A stretch of DNA of 64,000 nt from Maniola hyperantus (GCF_902806685.2 NC_048538.1:17608001-17672000); one strand, 5' to 3'. Positions 10,126 to 21,960 are shown, numbered from the stretch's first letter. Translations and numbers: made by a program. The notes: generated by a model not told the origin, from the letters alone.

Positions 10126-11022
10126 ACCTATGGATAGTAACGATATGGATTTTTTATAACGCTACGAAACGGCTATAAGCGGCTTATACCCACTACCCAG
10201 GTATGTACCTGAAGAATGTAACAGCTTGATTAATGCTTGACTCGCAAATCGCAAGTCGCAAGTCGCAAGGACAAAAGAGTTGCTGGGATCGGTTTCAGTA
10301 CGTTTGCAAACTTTGAATGTAGAGATAAACTTTGCAAACTCAAGGACATTAGAAATCTCCGTTTTGAACAATTAGATAATATGCTGAATGTGAGTTTTAT
10401 TTTGGTCAGGAAATAGTGCTTATAGTTTATTTAAAAGGAAAATACAGGGCTGAAATAGTTCCTAGGCGCGGGACACGTGGCGAATGCACACTCGCCCGGG
10501 TCCTGACTCCCGACTCGCGAGCGAGACAGCTTGTGTAAGGAGCATGAAACGACAAAGTGACTCTGAGACTACGTACATTACTCTTTTACGACTCGACTCC
10601 AGCTCTTACTTGGAGTAGGTACATGTACATTTACATTGCAAATCATAGTAATCAATCTTCTTCATCAGCAGGGAAGATGCAAAAGGCGGAGTGCTTGCGT
10701 CAACAGCTAACGTCTGATCACGAGGAGTTGAGGCAATATGGCTTGATTCATTGCTTGCAATTTCCCGTGAGCTACGATACGTGACTCGTGAGAGACATCA
10801 AAGCCGGTGCAACAGACGCTCGCCAATAATTGCACCAATCACGCGAATCACAGGCACCTGCGGATCTGTTCCCTCCACTCCGCCCCCCGTGCCCCTCCGG
10901 CCTCTCACCTCACGTCGCACTAAGTGGTTTCCAACTTCACCACATTATCTGTCACTTAGAGCAATATATCTGATGTGAACCCTTTAAGATATCACTTATC
11001 AGCGTTACGAGAGAAGTCAGTC
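10126..11022. other. No recognised gene; flank of the 90-bp array (left copy)
   Basis: Several 60-75 codon open frames exist on both strands but none shows a domain. Short internal repeats CGCAAGTCGCAAGTCGCAAG lie at about 10249-10268. Mirror region 48245-49141. Confidence 0.4.
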
Positions 11023-13985
11023 TAAATATAGCGTGTTCGTAACTCGAGCGGCGATAGCTTCACGACTCTTGGATGCACGAAGCTTCCATCCACTTACTAC
11101 TGGATCTGTGTGTAAATATAGCGTGTTCGTAACTCGAGCGGCGATAGCTTCACGACTCTTGGATGCACGAAGCTTCCATCCACTTACTACTGGATCTGTG
11201 TGTAAATATAGCGTGTTCGTAACTCGAGCGGCGATAGCTTCACGACTCTTGGATGCACGAAGCTTCCATCCACTTACTACTGGATCTGTGTGTAAATATA
11301 GCGTGTTCGTAACTCGAGCGGCGATAGCTTCACGACTCTTGGATGCACGAAGCTTCCATCCACTTACTACTGGATCTGTGTGTAAATATAGCGTGTTCGT
11401 AACTCGAGCGGCGATAGCTTCACGACTCTTGGATGCACGAAGCTTCCATCCACTTACTACTGGATCTGTGTGTAAATATAGCGTGTTCGTAACTCGAGCG
11501 GCGATAGCTTCACGACTCTTGGATGCACGAAGCTTCCATCCACTTACTACTGGATCTGTGTGTAAATATAGCGTGTTCGTAACTCGAGCGGCGATAGCTT
11601 CACGACTCTTGGATGCACGAAGCTTCCATCCACTTACTACTGGATCTGTGTGTAAATATAGCGTGTTCGTAACTCGAGCGGCGATAGCTTCACGACTCTT
11701 GGATGCACGAAGCTTCCATCCACTTACTACTGGATCTGTGTGTAAATATAGCGTGTTCGTAACTCGAGCGGCGATAGCTTCACGACTCTTGGATGCACGA
11801 AGCTTCCATCCACTTACTACTGGATCTGTGTGTAAATATAGCGTGTTCGTAACTCGAGCGGCGATAGCTTCACGACTCTTGGATGCACGAAGCTTCCATC
11901 CACTTACTACTGGATCTGTGTGTAAATATAGCGTGTTCGTAACTCGAGCGGCGATAGCTTCACGACTCTTGGATGCACGAAGCTTCCATCCACTTACTAC
12001 TGGATCTGTGTGTAAATATAGCGTGTTCGTAACTCGAGCGGCGATAGCTTCACGACTCTTGGATGCACGAAGCTTCCATCCACTTACTACTGGATCTGTG
12101 TGTAAATATAGCGTGTTCGTAACTCGAGCGGCGATAGCTTCACGACTCTTGGATGCACGAAGCTTCCATCCACTTACTACTGGATCTGTGTGTAAATATA
12201 GCGTGTTCGTAACTCGAGCGGCGATAGCTTCACGACTCTTGGATGCACGAAGCTTCCATCCACTTACTACTGGATCTGTGTGTAAATATAGCGTGTTCGT
12301 AACTCGAGCGGCGATAGCTTCACGACTCTTGGATGCACGAAGCTTCCATCCACTTACTACTGGATCTGTGTGTAAATATAGCGTGTTCGTAACTCGAGCG
12401 GCGATAGCTTCACGACTCTTGGATGCACGAAGCTTCCATCCACTTACTACTGGATCTGTGTGTAAATATAGCGTGTTCGTAACTCGAGCGGCGATAGCTT
12501 CACGACTCTTGGATGCACGAAGCTTCCATCCACTTACTACTGGATCTGTGTGTAAATATAGCGTGTTCGTAACTCGAGCGGCGATAGCTTCACGACTCTT
12601 GGATGCACGAAGCTTCCATCCACTTACTACTGGATCTGTGTGTAAATATAGCGTGTTCGTAACTCGAGCGGCGATAGCTTCACGACTCTTGGATGCACGA
12701 AGCTTCCATCCACTTACTACTGGATCTGTGTGTAAATATAGCGTGTTCGTAACTCGAGCGGCGATAGCTTCACGACTCTTGGATGCACGAAGCTTCCATC
12801 CACTTACTACTGGATCTGTGTGTAAATATAGCGTGTTCGTAACTCGAGCGGCGATAGCTTCACGACTCTTGGATGCACGAAGCTTCCATCCACTTACTAC
12901 TGGATCTGTGTGTAAATATAGCGTGTTCGTAACTCGAGCGGCGATAGCTTCACGACTCTTGGATGCACGAAGCTTCCATCCACTTACTACTGGATCTGTG
13001 TGTAAATATAGCGTGTTCGTAACTCGAGCGGCGATAGCTTCACGACTCTTGGATGCACGAAGCTTCCATCCACTTACTACTGGATCTGTGTGTAAATATA
13101 GCGTGTTCGTAACTCGAGCGGCGATAGCTTCACGACTCTTGGATGCACGAAGCTTCCATCCACTTACTACTGGATCTGTGTGTAAATATAGCGTGTTCGT
13201 AACTCGAGCGGCGATAGCTTCACGACTCTTGGATGCACGAAGCTTCCATCCACTTACTACTGGATCTGTGTGTAAATATAGCGTGTTCGTAACTCGAGCG
13301 GCGATAGCTTCACGACTCTTGGATGCACGAAGCTTCCATCCACTTACTACTGGATCTGTGTGTAAATATAGCGTGTTCGTAACTCGAGCGGCGATAGCTT
13401 CACGACTCTTGGATGCACGAAGCTTCCATCCACTTACTACTGGATCTGTGTGTAAATATAGCGTGTTCGTAACTCGAGCGGCGATAGCTTCACGACTCTT
13501 GGATGCACGAAGCTTCCATCCACTTACTACTGGATCTGTGTGTAAATATAGCGTGTTCGTAACTCGAGCGGCGATAGCTTCACGACTCTTGGATGCACGA
13601 AGCTTCCATCCACTTACTACTGGATCTGTGTGTAAATATAGCGTGTTCGTAACTCGAGCGGCGATAGCTTCACGACTCTTGGATGCACGAAGCTTCCATC
13701 CACTTACTACTGGATCTGTGTGTAAATATAGCGTGTTCGTAACTCGAGCGGCGATAGCTTCACGACTCTTGGATGCACGAAGCTTCCATCCACTTACTAC
13801 TGGATCTGTGTGTAAATATAGCGTGTTCGTAACTCGAGCGGCGATAGCTTCACGACTCTTGGATGCACGAAGCTTCCATCCACTTACTACTGGATCTGTG
13901 TGTAAATATAGCGTGTTCGTAACTCGAGCGGCGATAGCTTCACGACTCTTGGATGCACGAAGCTTCCATCCACTTACTACTGGAT
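11023..13985. repeat. 90-bp tandem satellite array, ~32.9 copies (left)
   Basis: Units start TAAATATAGCGTGTTCGTAA and run to ..ACTACTGGATCTGTGTG. I see no substitution among units. Each contains XhoI (CTCGAG) and HindIII (AAGCTT) sequences and a near-palindrome GGATGCAC/GAAGCTTC/CATCC (first copy 11071-11091). Since 90 is a multiple of three, one frame stays open through the array, but it begins at GTG with no ATG, and both strands stay open in the right array. It is not a gene. Confidence 0.98.
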
Positions 13986-15009
13986 GTGAGACGTCGCGCG
14001 ACTTTACATTCGCCCATTCACATGCAGAACCTTGCCGACCACCGGACTGTGCGTCGGAGGGGTCGGAGCGGGAGGCTAAGTTTGCCCTCCGTCTGCAGAC
14101 TTTAAGATGTGCAGTCTCCAGAGTCCAGACGTCTTTCTCATGTAAGGAAACTTTAGTTTTCTTGAATGAGTATACCGAAATACTTTACAGTTTAGCAGAG
14201 ATTCCTACGATCAATAATTTGTACATGAATATTATTCTAATGGTAGGTAGTGTAGTTTCATTGTCAACTTAACTTGTGGCAGCCAACCTGAGGATTTAAC
14301 AAGTGACCTTTGATTTAAATTGGTGGTAGAATGGGTGAATCGTGAACCTGTAAATCTTCAGAGATTGAGTTGGTGTCATGAAAATGCTGGATTAGTTATA
14401 GAAACTTTATTATAATAGGTAAAACCATAAATAATAGAAGACATGCGAGATGCCTCAATCTTGTCAATGAACACTTCGCTCCCGAGAGGTTCTTCATCCG
14501 GATGTAAGTGAACCCAACCACTCGACTTGGGATGATTGATGTATAGTGACTGATAGTTCTGAGGACTGAGGGCCACGTGGGGGGGGGGGGTGGGGGGGGG
14601 GTGAGTCACCGTAGCACAGATCTTCCGAGCTGGGACGCGAACAAGCGGGCTCTGTTGCGAGCTCATCTGTTGCGGTATCAGTTTCCACCGAGACGTTACG
14701 TCAGTCGTCAGTCGTCAGTCGGGATAATTGACGACAGGACGTTCGCTAACATGGTTCGTAAGTTCAATTACCTTTAGAGCGTGTGCTCCTGTTTGAATGT
14801 GCTCTCTATGGCAATCTCACCATGGGGCGCAGTTCGAAGCCGAGCAGACAGTTCTGAGATGTTAACGAATAAACTTTTATTTGTTAACATCCACAAGACG
14901 TACGCCTTCGTAAATTCATGAGGGTCCTACATTAGATAAAGGATATTTATTTATATATTTATTTGTTTAAAGGGCAAGTGCAAAAGTATTATTCACAATG
15001 TAAATGTAT
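13986..15009. other. Unique spacer, no recognised gene
   Basis: No domain-bearing frame. Holds G runs at 14578-14601 and a GTCAGTC repeat at 14701-14721. The sequence right after the array is GTGAGACGTCGCGCGAC. Confidence 0.4.
14578..14602. repeat. Poly-G tract
   Basis: Two runs of about 10-11 G separated by one T. Strong G-quadruplex potential and likely to be error-prone in sequencing. Confidence 0.9.
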
Positions 15010-15017
15010 CCGCACAT

Positions 15018-15078
15018 CTGGCGGCTGGGCTGCTGGGGCTGCTGGGGCTGCTGGGGCTGCTGGGGCTGCTGGGGCTGG
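15018..15078. repeat. 12-bp minisatellite GGCTGCTGGG-type
   Basis: About five units of GGGCTGCTG / GGGGCTGCTG (period 9-12 around GCTGCTGGGGCTGCTGGG). Confidence 0.8.
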
Positions 15079-15766
15079 CTCAATCAATTAACTTTTAATC
15101 ACGAATTGCGTTACTAACTAACTGCGGACATTAAGGAAACCAAAATACTAACGACAACCTTTGATCTGCAATATCCACATCCAAATGTAATAAAACAGCA
15201 ATTACAGTGAATATTATATGAGATGGACTGCATGCTCGCACTATCGAGACGTGCTGGGTGTCGTGTGTGATGGACTGCCGACTGGCTCGCTACTCGCTAG
15301 TCGCTAGTCGCTAGTCGCTACAGAGTCAAGTTTTGATTATAATATACTAAGCACAAGTACCTATAATATATTTTTAGACGAATGATTTGAATAGATATTT
15401 TCCTTTACGACCATGTAAATTGTAAACTCTTTAGAAATGATAATTTTCAATGGACATAAATAATTGCAGTCATCGTTGTAGCTGAAGGGTTGATGCAATG
15501 AAGAACCGGCTACATATAATGAAGTTTATTTTACACTTTACACTTGATATGTTATGTATAATACAGTGGTAGAAGATGTTGACGTGACGAGCGGGTGATA
15601 GGGAATGTGGAATCTTGTAACGTGCGTGACCAGGAGGATTCTCCACAGCGGCAGCGTTCCAAATTTGAATGTAGTTGTGTGGCAGCTGCGAAGTTTTCCT
15701 AATAGCTGCCAGCCAAGTAAGTGTAACGGTAGAGGTCGCACCTCTACATCGTCACAAAATATGTTT
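15079..15766. other. Unique spacer, no recognised gene
   Basis: Short repeat CTAGTCGCTAGTCGCTAGTC at 15297-15316. Overlapping 79- and 92-codon frames near 15538-15883 run into the snapback element and are not credible genes. Confidence 0.35.
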
Positions 15767-16026
15767 GGCTCCCCCACACAACCGCGTTATTATCGGTCGA
15801 TAATATCGCATGCGTTATTGCGATATCTGTTTTCAGTACATTTTGTATTAGGATGGTCATGTAGTTACACACTGCTGCGATAATAGCGCCGCAATGGAAG
15901 TAGGACATATTATCGCAGCAGTGTGTAACTACATGACCATCCTAATACAAAATGTACTGAAAACAGATATCGCAATAACGCATGCGATATTATCGACCGA
16001 TAATAACGCGGCTGTGTGGGGGAGCC
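15767..16026. mobile_element. Foldback (snapback) element, ~260 bp
   Basis: Two arms of about 118 bp, 15767-15884 and 15909-16026, are nearly perfect reverse complements (position sum 31793), separated by a 24-base loop. Ends read GGCTCCCCCACACA and TGTGTGGGGGAGCC. The arm holds shorter palindromes such as TCGGTCGATAATATCG. One mismatch is seen (CAACCGCG against CGCGGCTG). This is a foldback or MITE-class DNA element with no coding capacity. Confidence 0.85.
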
Positions 16027-16723
16027 TATTAGTTTATAATAAGACTACTTCCTTGGGTTTGTTGTTGTACCTGTACCTGCTGCACTCCATCGGTAGAATC
16101 AATTGATGCAAAGTAATGCAGCTATGCCATACCTACCTAAGTAACTTGTACAGCAGTGAAGAATAAATTAAAACTATATTGTAATGTGAATCATTTGGCT
16201 TGTTGCTGGGGTGTCCTTGAAGCAATGCTCTTTAGCGAGGGTGGAGCGAAGTGTGGCGAAGGGTGAACAGCAGGCCGACGCTCGGGAAACAAAATTAATT
16301 AAACACTCACACATCATAATTAAACTGCCCAATCCAGCGCGATATGTTCTGCACAAGTAGGTACTTTGACTTTTATTCGTTGCTTTAATGAAGTGCTTGA
16401 ATTGGATTAATAAGAAAGGACCTTAATATTATAATACTTTAGAATTATTTCGGTAGAACTGTCTAAAATTTATAAAAATAGTTAGATTGACTTTGCCCTT
16501 TATTGTACCTATGCGTAGAAAGGATTGAACTAGCTGCGTGGGCCTGCACTCTGCACTGCAACATACAAGTCAACAAAGTAAAAGCGCTATAACATATCTA
16601 TTATACGCTATTTCTGTCCGTCCCGCAATTTGCTCCACACATCAAAGGCATTCCGGCGACACCTGACAGCGGCACGTCTGCATCCGTGTCACGGTGTCAC
16701 AACACACCTATTTCTGTACCGGT
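16027..16723. other. Unique spacer, no recognised gene
   Basis: AT-rich sequence with no domain-bearing frame on either strand. Confidence 0.35.
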
Positions 16724-16772
16724 GTACCGCCGATGTACCGCCGATGTTCCGCCGATGTACCGCCGACGTACT
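16724..16772. repeat. 12-bp minisatellite
   Basis: Four units of GTACCGCCGAT/GTTCCGCCGAT. Confidence 0.85.
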
Positions 16773-16865
16773 CGCGCGACCTGGCTTCCGCCTCGTCTGC
16801 ACTACATACTATTTGACCAGCGATGCCATTTCGCACAAGAGGAGCCATGTATCCACGATTGTTTT

Positions 16866-16990
16866 CGTGCTCAAAGTAAAACTAAATTTGTGCTCAAAGT
16901 AAAACTGTGCTAAGTTCGTGCACAAAGTAAAACTGTGCTAAATTCGTGCTCCAAGTAAAAGTGTGCTAAATTCGTGCTCAAAGTAAAACG
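16866..16990. repeat. ~32-bp tandem repeat
   Basis: Four to five diverged units of GTGCTCAAAGTAAAACTGTG followed by CTAAATTC. Confidence 0.85.
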
Positions 16991-17382
16991 GCTAATTAGA
17001 GTAGAGTAAAGAGTCTAAAAACAGCTTTCTTTCAGTGTTTTGGTTCTTCTGTATTCGATTGTGTTAGTTAGCTCAATTTGCAGAACAGAAAAAAGCGGCC
17101 AGTTTTCATCTATTGTTTTAGAAAGGATGGTAAGTAGCAGACGATACGACGTCAACACTGTACAATCAATCAATCTCGCCGACGCGCGACGCGACGGTCG
17201 CGTCGGTGACACAACTCGCGAGTTGTCAGTGAGAAGATAGTGGAACCGTCACGTCACGTAGGCCGCGGCCGATGGAGCGCACGGTCGTTATCGGCGTGTA
17301 CATGTGTTGCATGCTACGTGAGGGCATCGAGCGATTCTCGCAAGTCGCGGACAAGGAGGAGGCTTGCATATCTGCCGGCTGC

Positions 17383-17422
17383 TGGCTGGGGGCTAGGGGC
17401 TAGGGGCTAGGGGCTAGGGCTG
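17383..17422. repeat. GGGGCTA 9-bp repeat
   Basis: About four units of GGGGCTAGG. G-rich, quadruplex-capable. Not the insect telomere repeat TTAGG. Confidence 0.8.
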
Positions 17423-17654
17423 ACAACAAGTAGATAGCAAACGGCGATATTTTTGCAACTACTTAAATTGAGAGAAGTTAGATGGACCGCGCTCGCAGCG
17501 CGTTTTAAAGAAAATACAACCAGATTTAAACGTTCTGTTGAAACGTGAAGTAGGTCCGTTAGTGTCTCTCTCTATAGTGGTCTGGAAAGCAGATTCTATC
17601 TCTCCTTGCATCATATATTCCTCATTGCTGAGAGTCGTGACCGCTTTACATTAT

Positions 17655-17672
17655 TCACACACACACACACGA

Positions 17673-17725
<53 letters not shown>
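17655..17725. repeat. (CA)n microsatellite
   Basis: About 35 CA dinucleotides with interruptions at GAACAC and CATACA. Confidence 0.95.
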
Positions 17726-18655
17726 GTTTCTTCGTTCGTTTCTTGGGATAGTAGGTAATGTGGTGGATATAATGGGCTAAGAGCAAGAGATTTCGACTCT
17801 CACGCTTAATGCTTACGTATCTCATGTTTATTATCAGATGTTACTAATAGTAACAAATCGGCCAAATTCGGGCATCCAAATTTGTTCGCCCATCCAAATA
17901 CCGACGAGGGTCAACGTTGCTTAACAGCGGCGCGTGAACATTCGATAAGTATCCCTCGCATGTGCTTGTGGCAGCCCTAGTGGCTGGGACTCGCATGGAG
18001 ATGCAGGCCCCCGCCGCCCGCGCCATCTGGCGCCGCACTTCACACCACACATTCAATTCGTGTTTATGTCGCGCTCTAACAAGCCGTTATGATGTGCCAT
18101 TCATTATTATGGGAGCCATTTGATTGTTTGAATCATCGAACATATTGTGTTTTGTTATATTTTGGTACACGAACAGTACGCTACTTACGGTAAGAGTCCG
18201 TGATTCATTATTGTCATTAGAACGGTACACACTTGGTACGCATTCATGATTCAGTGAACCACACTCCACACTCTCAGGACAACAACTTACTGCCGAATGT
18301 CGATACCGATCTCAGAACAAGGACTGTTAGAACTTAGAAGTATCAAGTAGCCCTAATGTGACACTTAGGTACTGTTAGAGCGAGATAGCTAAATGCATTT
18401 AAGCTCTTATTAGAACGTGACAAAATAATGATTATGTTTTGTCCTTATCAAAGTGGTGGCCACTTTTTTTTGTTTGTCAAAATGTATTTGTACGTGAGTA
18501 TTTGACAAACAACGTGAAGTGTGGAAGGAATGACATAAGAAAATCTGCTTGAGCGAGAGGGACTGAGGACTGAGGGGGCCACGCTAGTTGCAAATCTGGA
18601 CATATCTGTGATACCGACTTTCTTTTTGACTATCGCTAGTGAAATAGTTGTACAT
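17726..18655. other. Unique spacer, no recognised gene
   Basis: Only short open frames without domains. No recognised repeat except scattered low-complexity words. Confidence 0.35.
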
Positions 18656-18817
18656 TGTGGCTAATTCCATTGTACACAATCTCTAAACTAAACTAAAATG
18701 TCACGCCTAAACCTATTGCTATCCCTTTCATAATGTTGCTTGCGGAAAAGGATGGCACTAGATTAAGACCTGTTAATTTAGTTTAGTTTAGAGATTGTGT
18801 ACTAGAGAATCGGCCCC
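18656..18817. mobile_element. MITE with ~30-bp terminal inverted repeats
   Basis: GTACACAATCTCTAAACTAA at 18672 is mirrored by TTAGTTTAGAGATTGTGTAC ending at 18802. The outer bases are also imperfectly inverted, TGGCTAATTCC against GGGGCCGATTCT on the complementary strand. About 160 bp, non-coding. Confidence 0.75.
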
Positions 18818-19047
18818 AGTGTCGAACTTTTAGTTGTTTATCAAAACTAATTAAGATAACTGCAGTTTTGTATTTTTAACCGACTTCCAAAGGTTCTCAA
18901 TTCAGTACTTATATACTTACATAACGTATAGACAGTAGCCAGAGAGACATGAAACACAAAGCATCTTGCCTAGGTAGGAATTACGCTGCAAAGTTGGGTA
19001 GTTTGTGCCGCGGCACGGCAATAGGAAGGCTGCAGGAAATCGCAAGT

Positions 19048-19128
19048 AGCGAGGTAGTGAGGTAGCGAGGTAGTGAGGTAGCGAGGTAGTGAGGTAGCGA
19101 GGTAGTGAGGTAGCTAGGGAGTGAGGTC
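19048..19128. repeat. 16-bp minisatellite
   Basis: About five units of GAGGTAGCGAGGTAGT. Confidence 0.85.
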
Positions 19129-19334
19129 GTCACGTCACGTCACACACAGCACCGACTCGTGTCTCTGAGCCATTGTTGTGCAAAGCCGGAAGTCAGAGGT
19201 CGGCCGCGGACCTTACCAGTACCCGTAGTACAACATTTTACGTCTCACCAAACGAAACCAAATTCGAGAGTCAAGAAGAAAATCACGGGTACCGACGTCA
19301 CATTATTACGGTACTCGGCCTCGTTTCGTAATAT

Positions 19335-19511
19335 CACATGAGTAGATATATAGACCAGAGGGGAAGCTTCATACAAGCGGCTGGCTGTACGTACACTCAC
19401 TCATAGCGCAGCTCACGCACACCGCGACGTGCCATGGACGCTCCGTGCACCCAATTTGGCGGCAAACGGCTGTGTGAAGCTTCCCCTCTGGTCTATATAT
19501 CTACTCGTGTG
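19335..19511. mobile_element. Short inverted-repeat element with ~6-bp target duplication
   Basis: CACATGAGTAGATATATAGA and the following CCAGAGGGGAAGCTTC (19335-19370) are inverted at 19476-19511. GTAATA flanks both sides (19328 and 19512). Non-coding centre of about 105 bp. Confidence 0.7.
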
Positions 19512-19897
19512 GTAATACGTTGCGGCTGACTGATTCTACTCGCCGGGTCTAATGAGACAGTGGGGGTGTCTGTCGAGACCAGCACTGCGTTGGGAAGTTG
19601 GCGGTGTTCTCGCCAGTGGCGCTAGCGCTCGGAATGCAAAGCCGTAGCTCTTACGTCTGATCTCTCTCTGCTCGTAAAAGTCCTTTCGCAAAGCGAATTG
19701 ATTTCAAAAGTTTAGTTTATTTGAGTTAGGTATCCCTGTATTGTCTTATTTATCCTCCGCCATTACAAGCGGTTTGTGACTTACTATTGGGACTATTTTT
19801 GTATTTCTCAAATAAAACTCGCAGAAACTCCATTCCCGCACACAGCTGTCACAGCCTGATATTTGCAGTGGAGGGTTGTCGTCCGCCGCACCCACTC

Positions 19898-19930
19898 CGC
19901 ACTCCGCACTCCGCACTCCGCACTCCGCAC
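19898..19930. repeat. CCGCACT tandem repeat
   Basis: Four to five units of CCGCACT. Complement of the GAGTGCG repeats in both arms (7893, 51250). Confidence 0.8.
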
Positions 19931-20003
19931 CCACACCCTGCCACGTGTGCGTCTCGCATTGCAGGCAGCAGGCAAACAATTAGACACACATCAATTTACG
20001 TCA

Positions 20004-20118
20004 TGTTACCCACCATGGATCAATACACTCTGTGCCGCACTCAGCACAAAGTATATTGATCCATGGTGGGTAAACCAAAAGAAATCATTACTAGGGGTAA
20101 TGATTTCTTTTGGTTGGT
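20004..20118. repeat. Two adjoining hairpins
   Basis: First stem: TTACCCACCATGGATCAATA near 20004 against TATTGATCCATGGTGGGTAA ending near 20072. It is followed directly by ACCAAAAGAAATCATTAC, a 5-base loop, and GTAATGATTTCTTTTGGTT. Both stems are near perfect. Confidence 0.85.
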
Positions 20119-20338
20119 TCTAGATTCAGGTATTAGTTATGTACCTATCTAACTCGTGAATATAAACACTCAACAAAGCATCCCAGTCAGGGTAAAGGAA
20201 ACATCAGCCGTTATTACGTCCGCTCCATGATCGCGCAGACGTTGCGTGCATGCAATGTGTGCATGCGATCTCTCTCTTTTTGCGACAATCGGTATTCTGA
20301 ACTCTGAACGAGTCACTCGACCGATCCATACAGGATCT

Positions 20339-20507
20339 GCCCCCCAATTGTGTAAGAATAACCATTTCATGGCTATCGCAATCGTCAAGAAATTCTGCCG
20401 TTTGATTGGTTGATTCGCTGTTTACATTTTTTCACAGCCAATCAAAGGGCAGAATTCTTGACGATTGCGATAGCCATGAAATGGTTATTCTTACACAATT
20501 GGGGGGC
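20339..20507. mobile_element. Snapback element, ~170 bp, abutting the gypsy remnant
   Basis: Arms of about 68 bp: GCCCCCCAATTGTGTAAGAA at 20339 is complementary to the sequence ending TTCTTACACAATTGGGGGGC at 20507 (position sum 40846). Pairing continues with one indel to CCAATCAAA at about 20438-20446. Possibly a MITE; no target duplication recognised. Confidence 0.8.
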
Positions 20508-20694
20508 TGCACAGGACAGGACACACCCGTTGCATGCACTTACCTCGAAGTGGTCTCAGTTGGTGGTCGCATCATCACCATTCCAGCGTCATGTGAACCT
20601 GTGCTCCTCCATCGCGGGACTTCCTCACTTCTTACTACTCACCAAGGTAAGTACATACATATACAATATCGAGTATTTTATTTTTGTCATACAC

Positions 20695-21960
20695 GTAGAT
20701 GTAGTTGGGGATCGTAATGATAACTCTAGTCAACAAGTTTTGGTAGATGACTGGTATGACAAAACATTTAATGGCTGTAAAATCAATCCAGCAAATTTTC
20801 CGAATTTTTGTATTTTGAACGATAAACTATATCGTTACAGTAAATGTAAATACCAGCTTCTCAGTGAGTTCGACTGGAAAGAGGTAGTCCACAAGAACGA
20901 CATCCTTAGAATTATGCAACAAAACCATGCAGATGCAACTGCAGGTCATTTTGGTGTGTTCAAAACTCATCGCAGATTATCCCTCAGATATTTTTGGCGT
21001 GGTATGTATAAGGACGTGGTTGAGTACGTTAAAAATTGTGATACTTGCTCTGCGTATAAACACACGACATCAGCCACTCCAGGTCTGCTTGGGAAGCCTA
21101 AAGTCTGCGAGAGACCTTTTCAGGTCATTTCGGCTGATTTAGTCGGACCTTTGCCTAGGTCTAAATCAGGATTTACATTTCTTTTTGTGGTGACGTGTTG
21201 TTTTTCGAAATATACAATGTTGTTTCCGTTACGGCGTGCCACAGGTGCCGCTGTTGTTAAAGCGCTAGAGAATTTTGTATTTTTGAACCATAGTGTTCCA
21301 GAGACTGTGATTGTGGACAATGGGTCCCAATTTACAGGATCTGAATTCCGTAATCTCATTAAGCGTTATAATATTCCGAAATTACACTACACACCACTGT
21401 ACACTCCGCAAGTTAACCTTGTTGAGAGGTACAATAAGGTTGTTATGACTGCTGTAGCCGCTTTTGTGAAAGATAACCACAGGTCCTGGGACGAAAACCT
21501 GTACAAGGTCCAGTTCGCCATAAACAGTGCGGTTAATGAATCCACTGGATTCTCCCCGTTCTTCCTTGTCCACGCTAGAGAACCGGTCTTAAATGGTTCC
21601 TTCTATAAGGACACGGATAAGGAGTACGAGGCCGGAATTCCAAGGGAGGAATACGCAGGAAAGTTTGGAACTTTGGAGGACATATTTGGTCAGGTTAGGA
21701 GAAATTTGTTTCAGGCTCATGCAGAGTATGCAACGCATTACAACTTAAGGCGTAGGTCTGCAAGCTATTCTGTTGGGGATATAGTGTGGAAAAAGACCTA
21801 TCCACAAAGCGACGCTACAAATTTTTTCGCAGCTAAGCTGGCACCTAAGTATGAAAAGTGCAGGGTTGTCAAGGTTTTGTCACCTTTGGTTTACGAACTA
21901 GTTAGAGTAGCTGACAACCACCCAATAGGCACTTGGCATATTAAGGATATTAAGAAGTAG
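20695..21960 (+). pseudogene. Ty3/gypsy integrase-only remnant with intact catalytic motifs
   Basis: About 420 codons of integrase. An HHCC zinc-binding domain (His at 20926 and 20947; Cys at 21037 and 21046) precedes the RNase H-like core with Asp at 21136 (SADLVGPL), Asp at 21316 (VDNGSQFTG) and Glu at 21424 (PQVNLVERYN), the last two 35 residues apart as expected. A C-terminal GPY/F-like segment (YSVGDIVWKK.. APKYEKCRVVKVL) precedes a TAG stop. Integrase joins retroelement cDNA to the chromosome. Gag, protease, reverse transcriptase and RNase H are absent, as is a 5' LTR, so this is a 5'-deleted copy. The open frame extends upstream to about 20410, but residues before 20695 come from the neighbouring snapback element and flank and are not retroviral-like. 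Confidence 0.9.

Larger units (their letters stand above)
1..13985. repeat. Left arm of giant inverted duplication
   Basis: The whole stretch recurs as reverse complement at 42855-59204. The first bases (AGTAAGATTCCACAG) pair with 59190-59204, and the inner end is the 90-bp array. Position sums drift 59205, 59207, 59210, 59112, 59180, 59267 moving inward, which maps the indels between arms exactly. The window starts inside the arm, so its outer end is unknown. It may be a real palindrome arm or one of two haplotypes joined head to head. All features inside it have mirror copies. Confidence 0.97.

Noticed and set aside
11033..14272. 1079-codon plus-strand open frame through the left 90-bp array
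   Set aside because: It exists because 90 is divisible by three. It starts at GTG, has no ATG, and is a pure repeat of satellite DNA.
17383..17422. Telomere-like repeat
   Set aside because: GGGGCTAGG is not the insect TTAGG repeat and the tract is short and internal.
20410..20694. N-terminal extension of the integrase frame
   Set aside because: Encoded by the snapback element and flank; no retroviral similarity.
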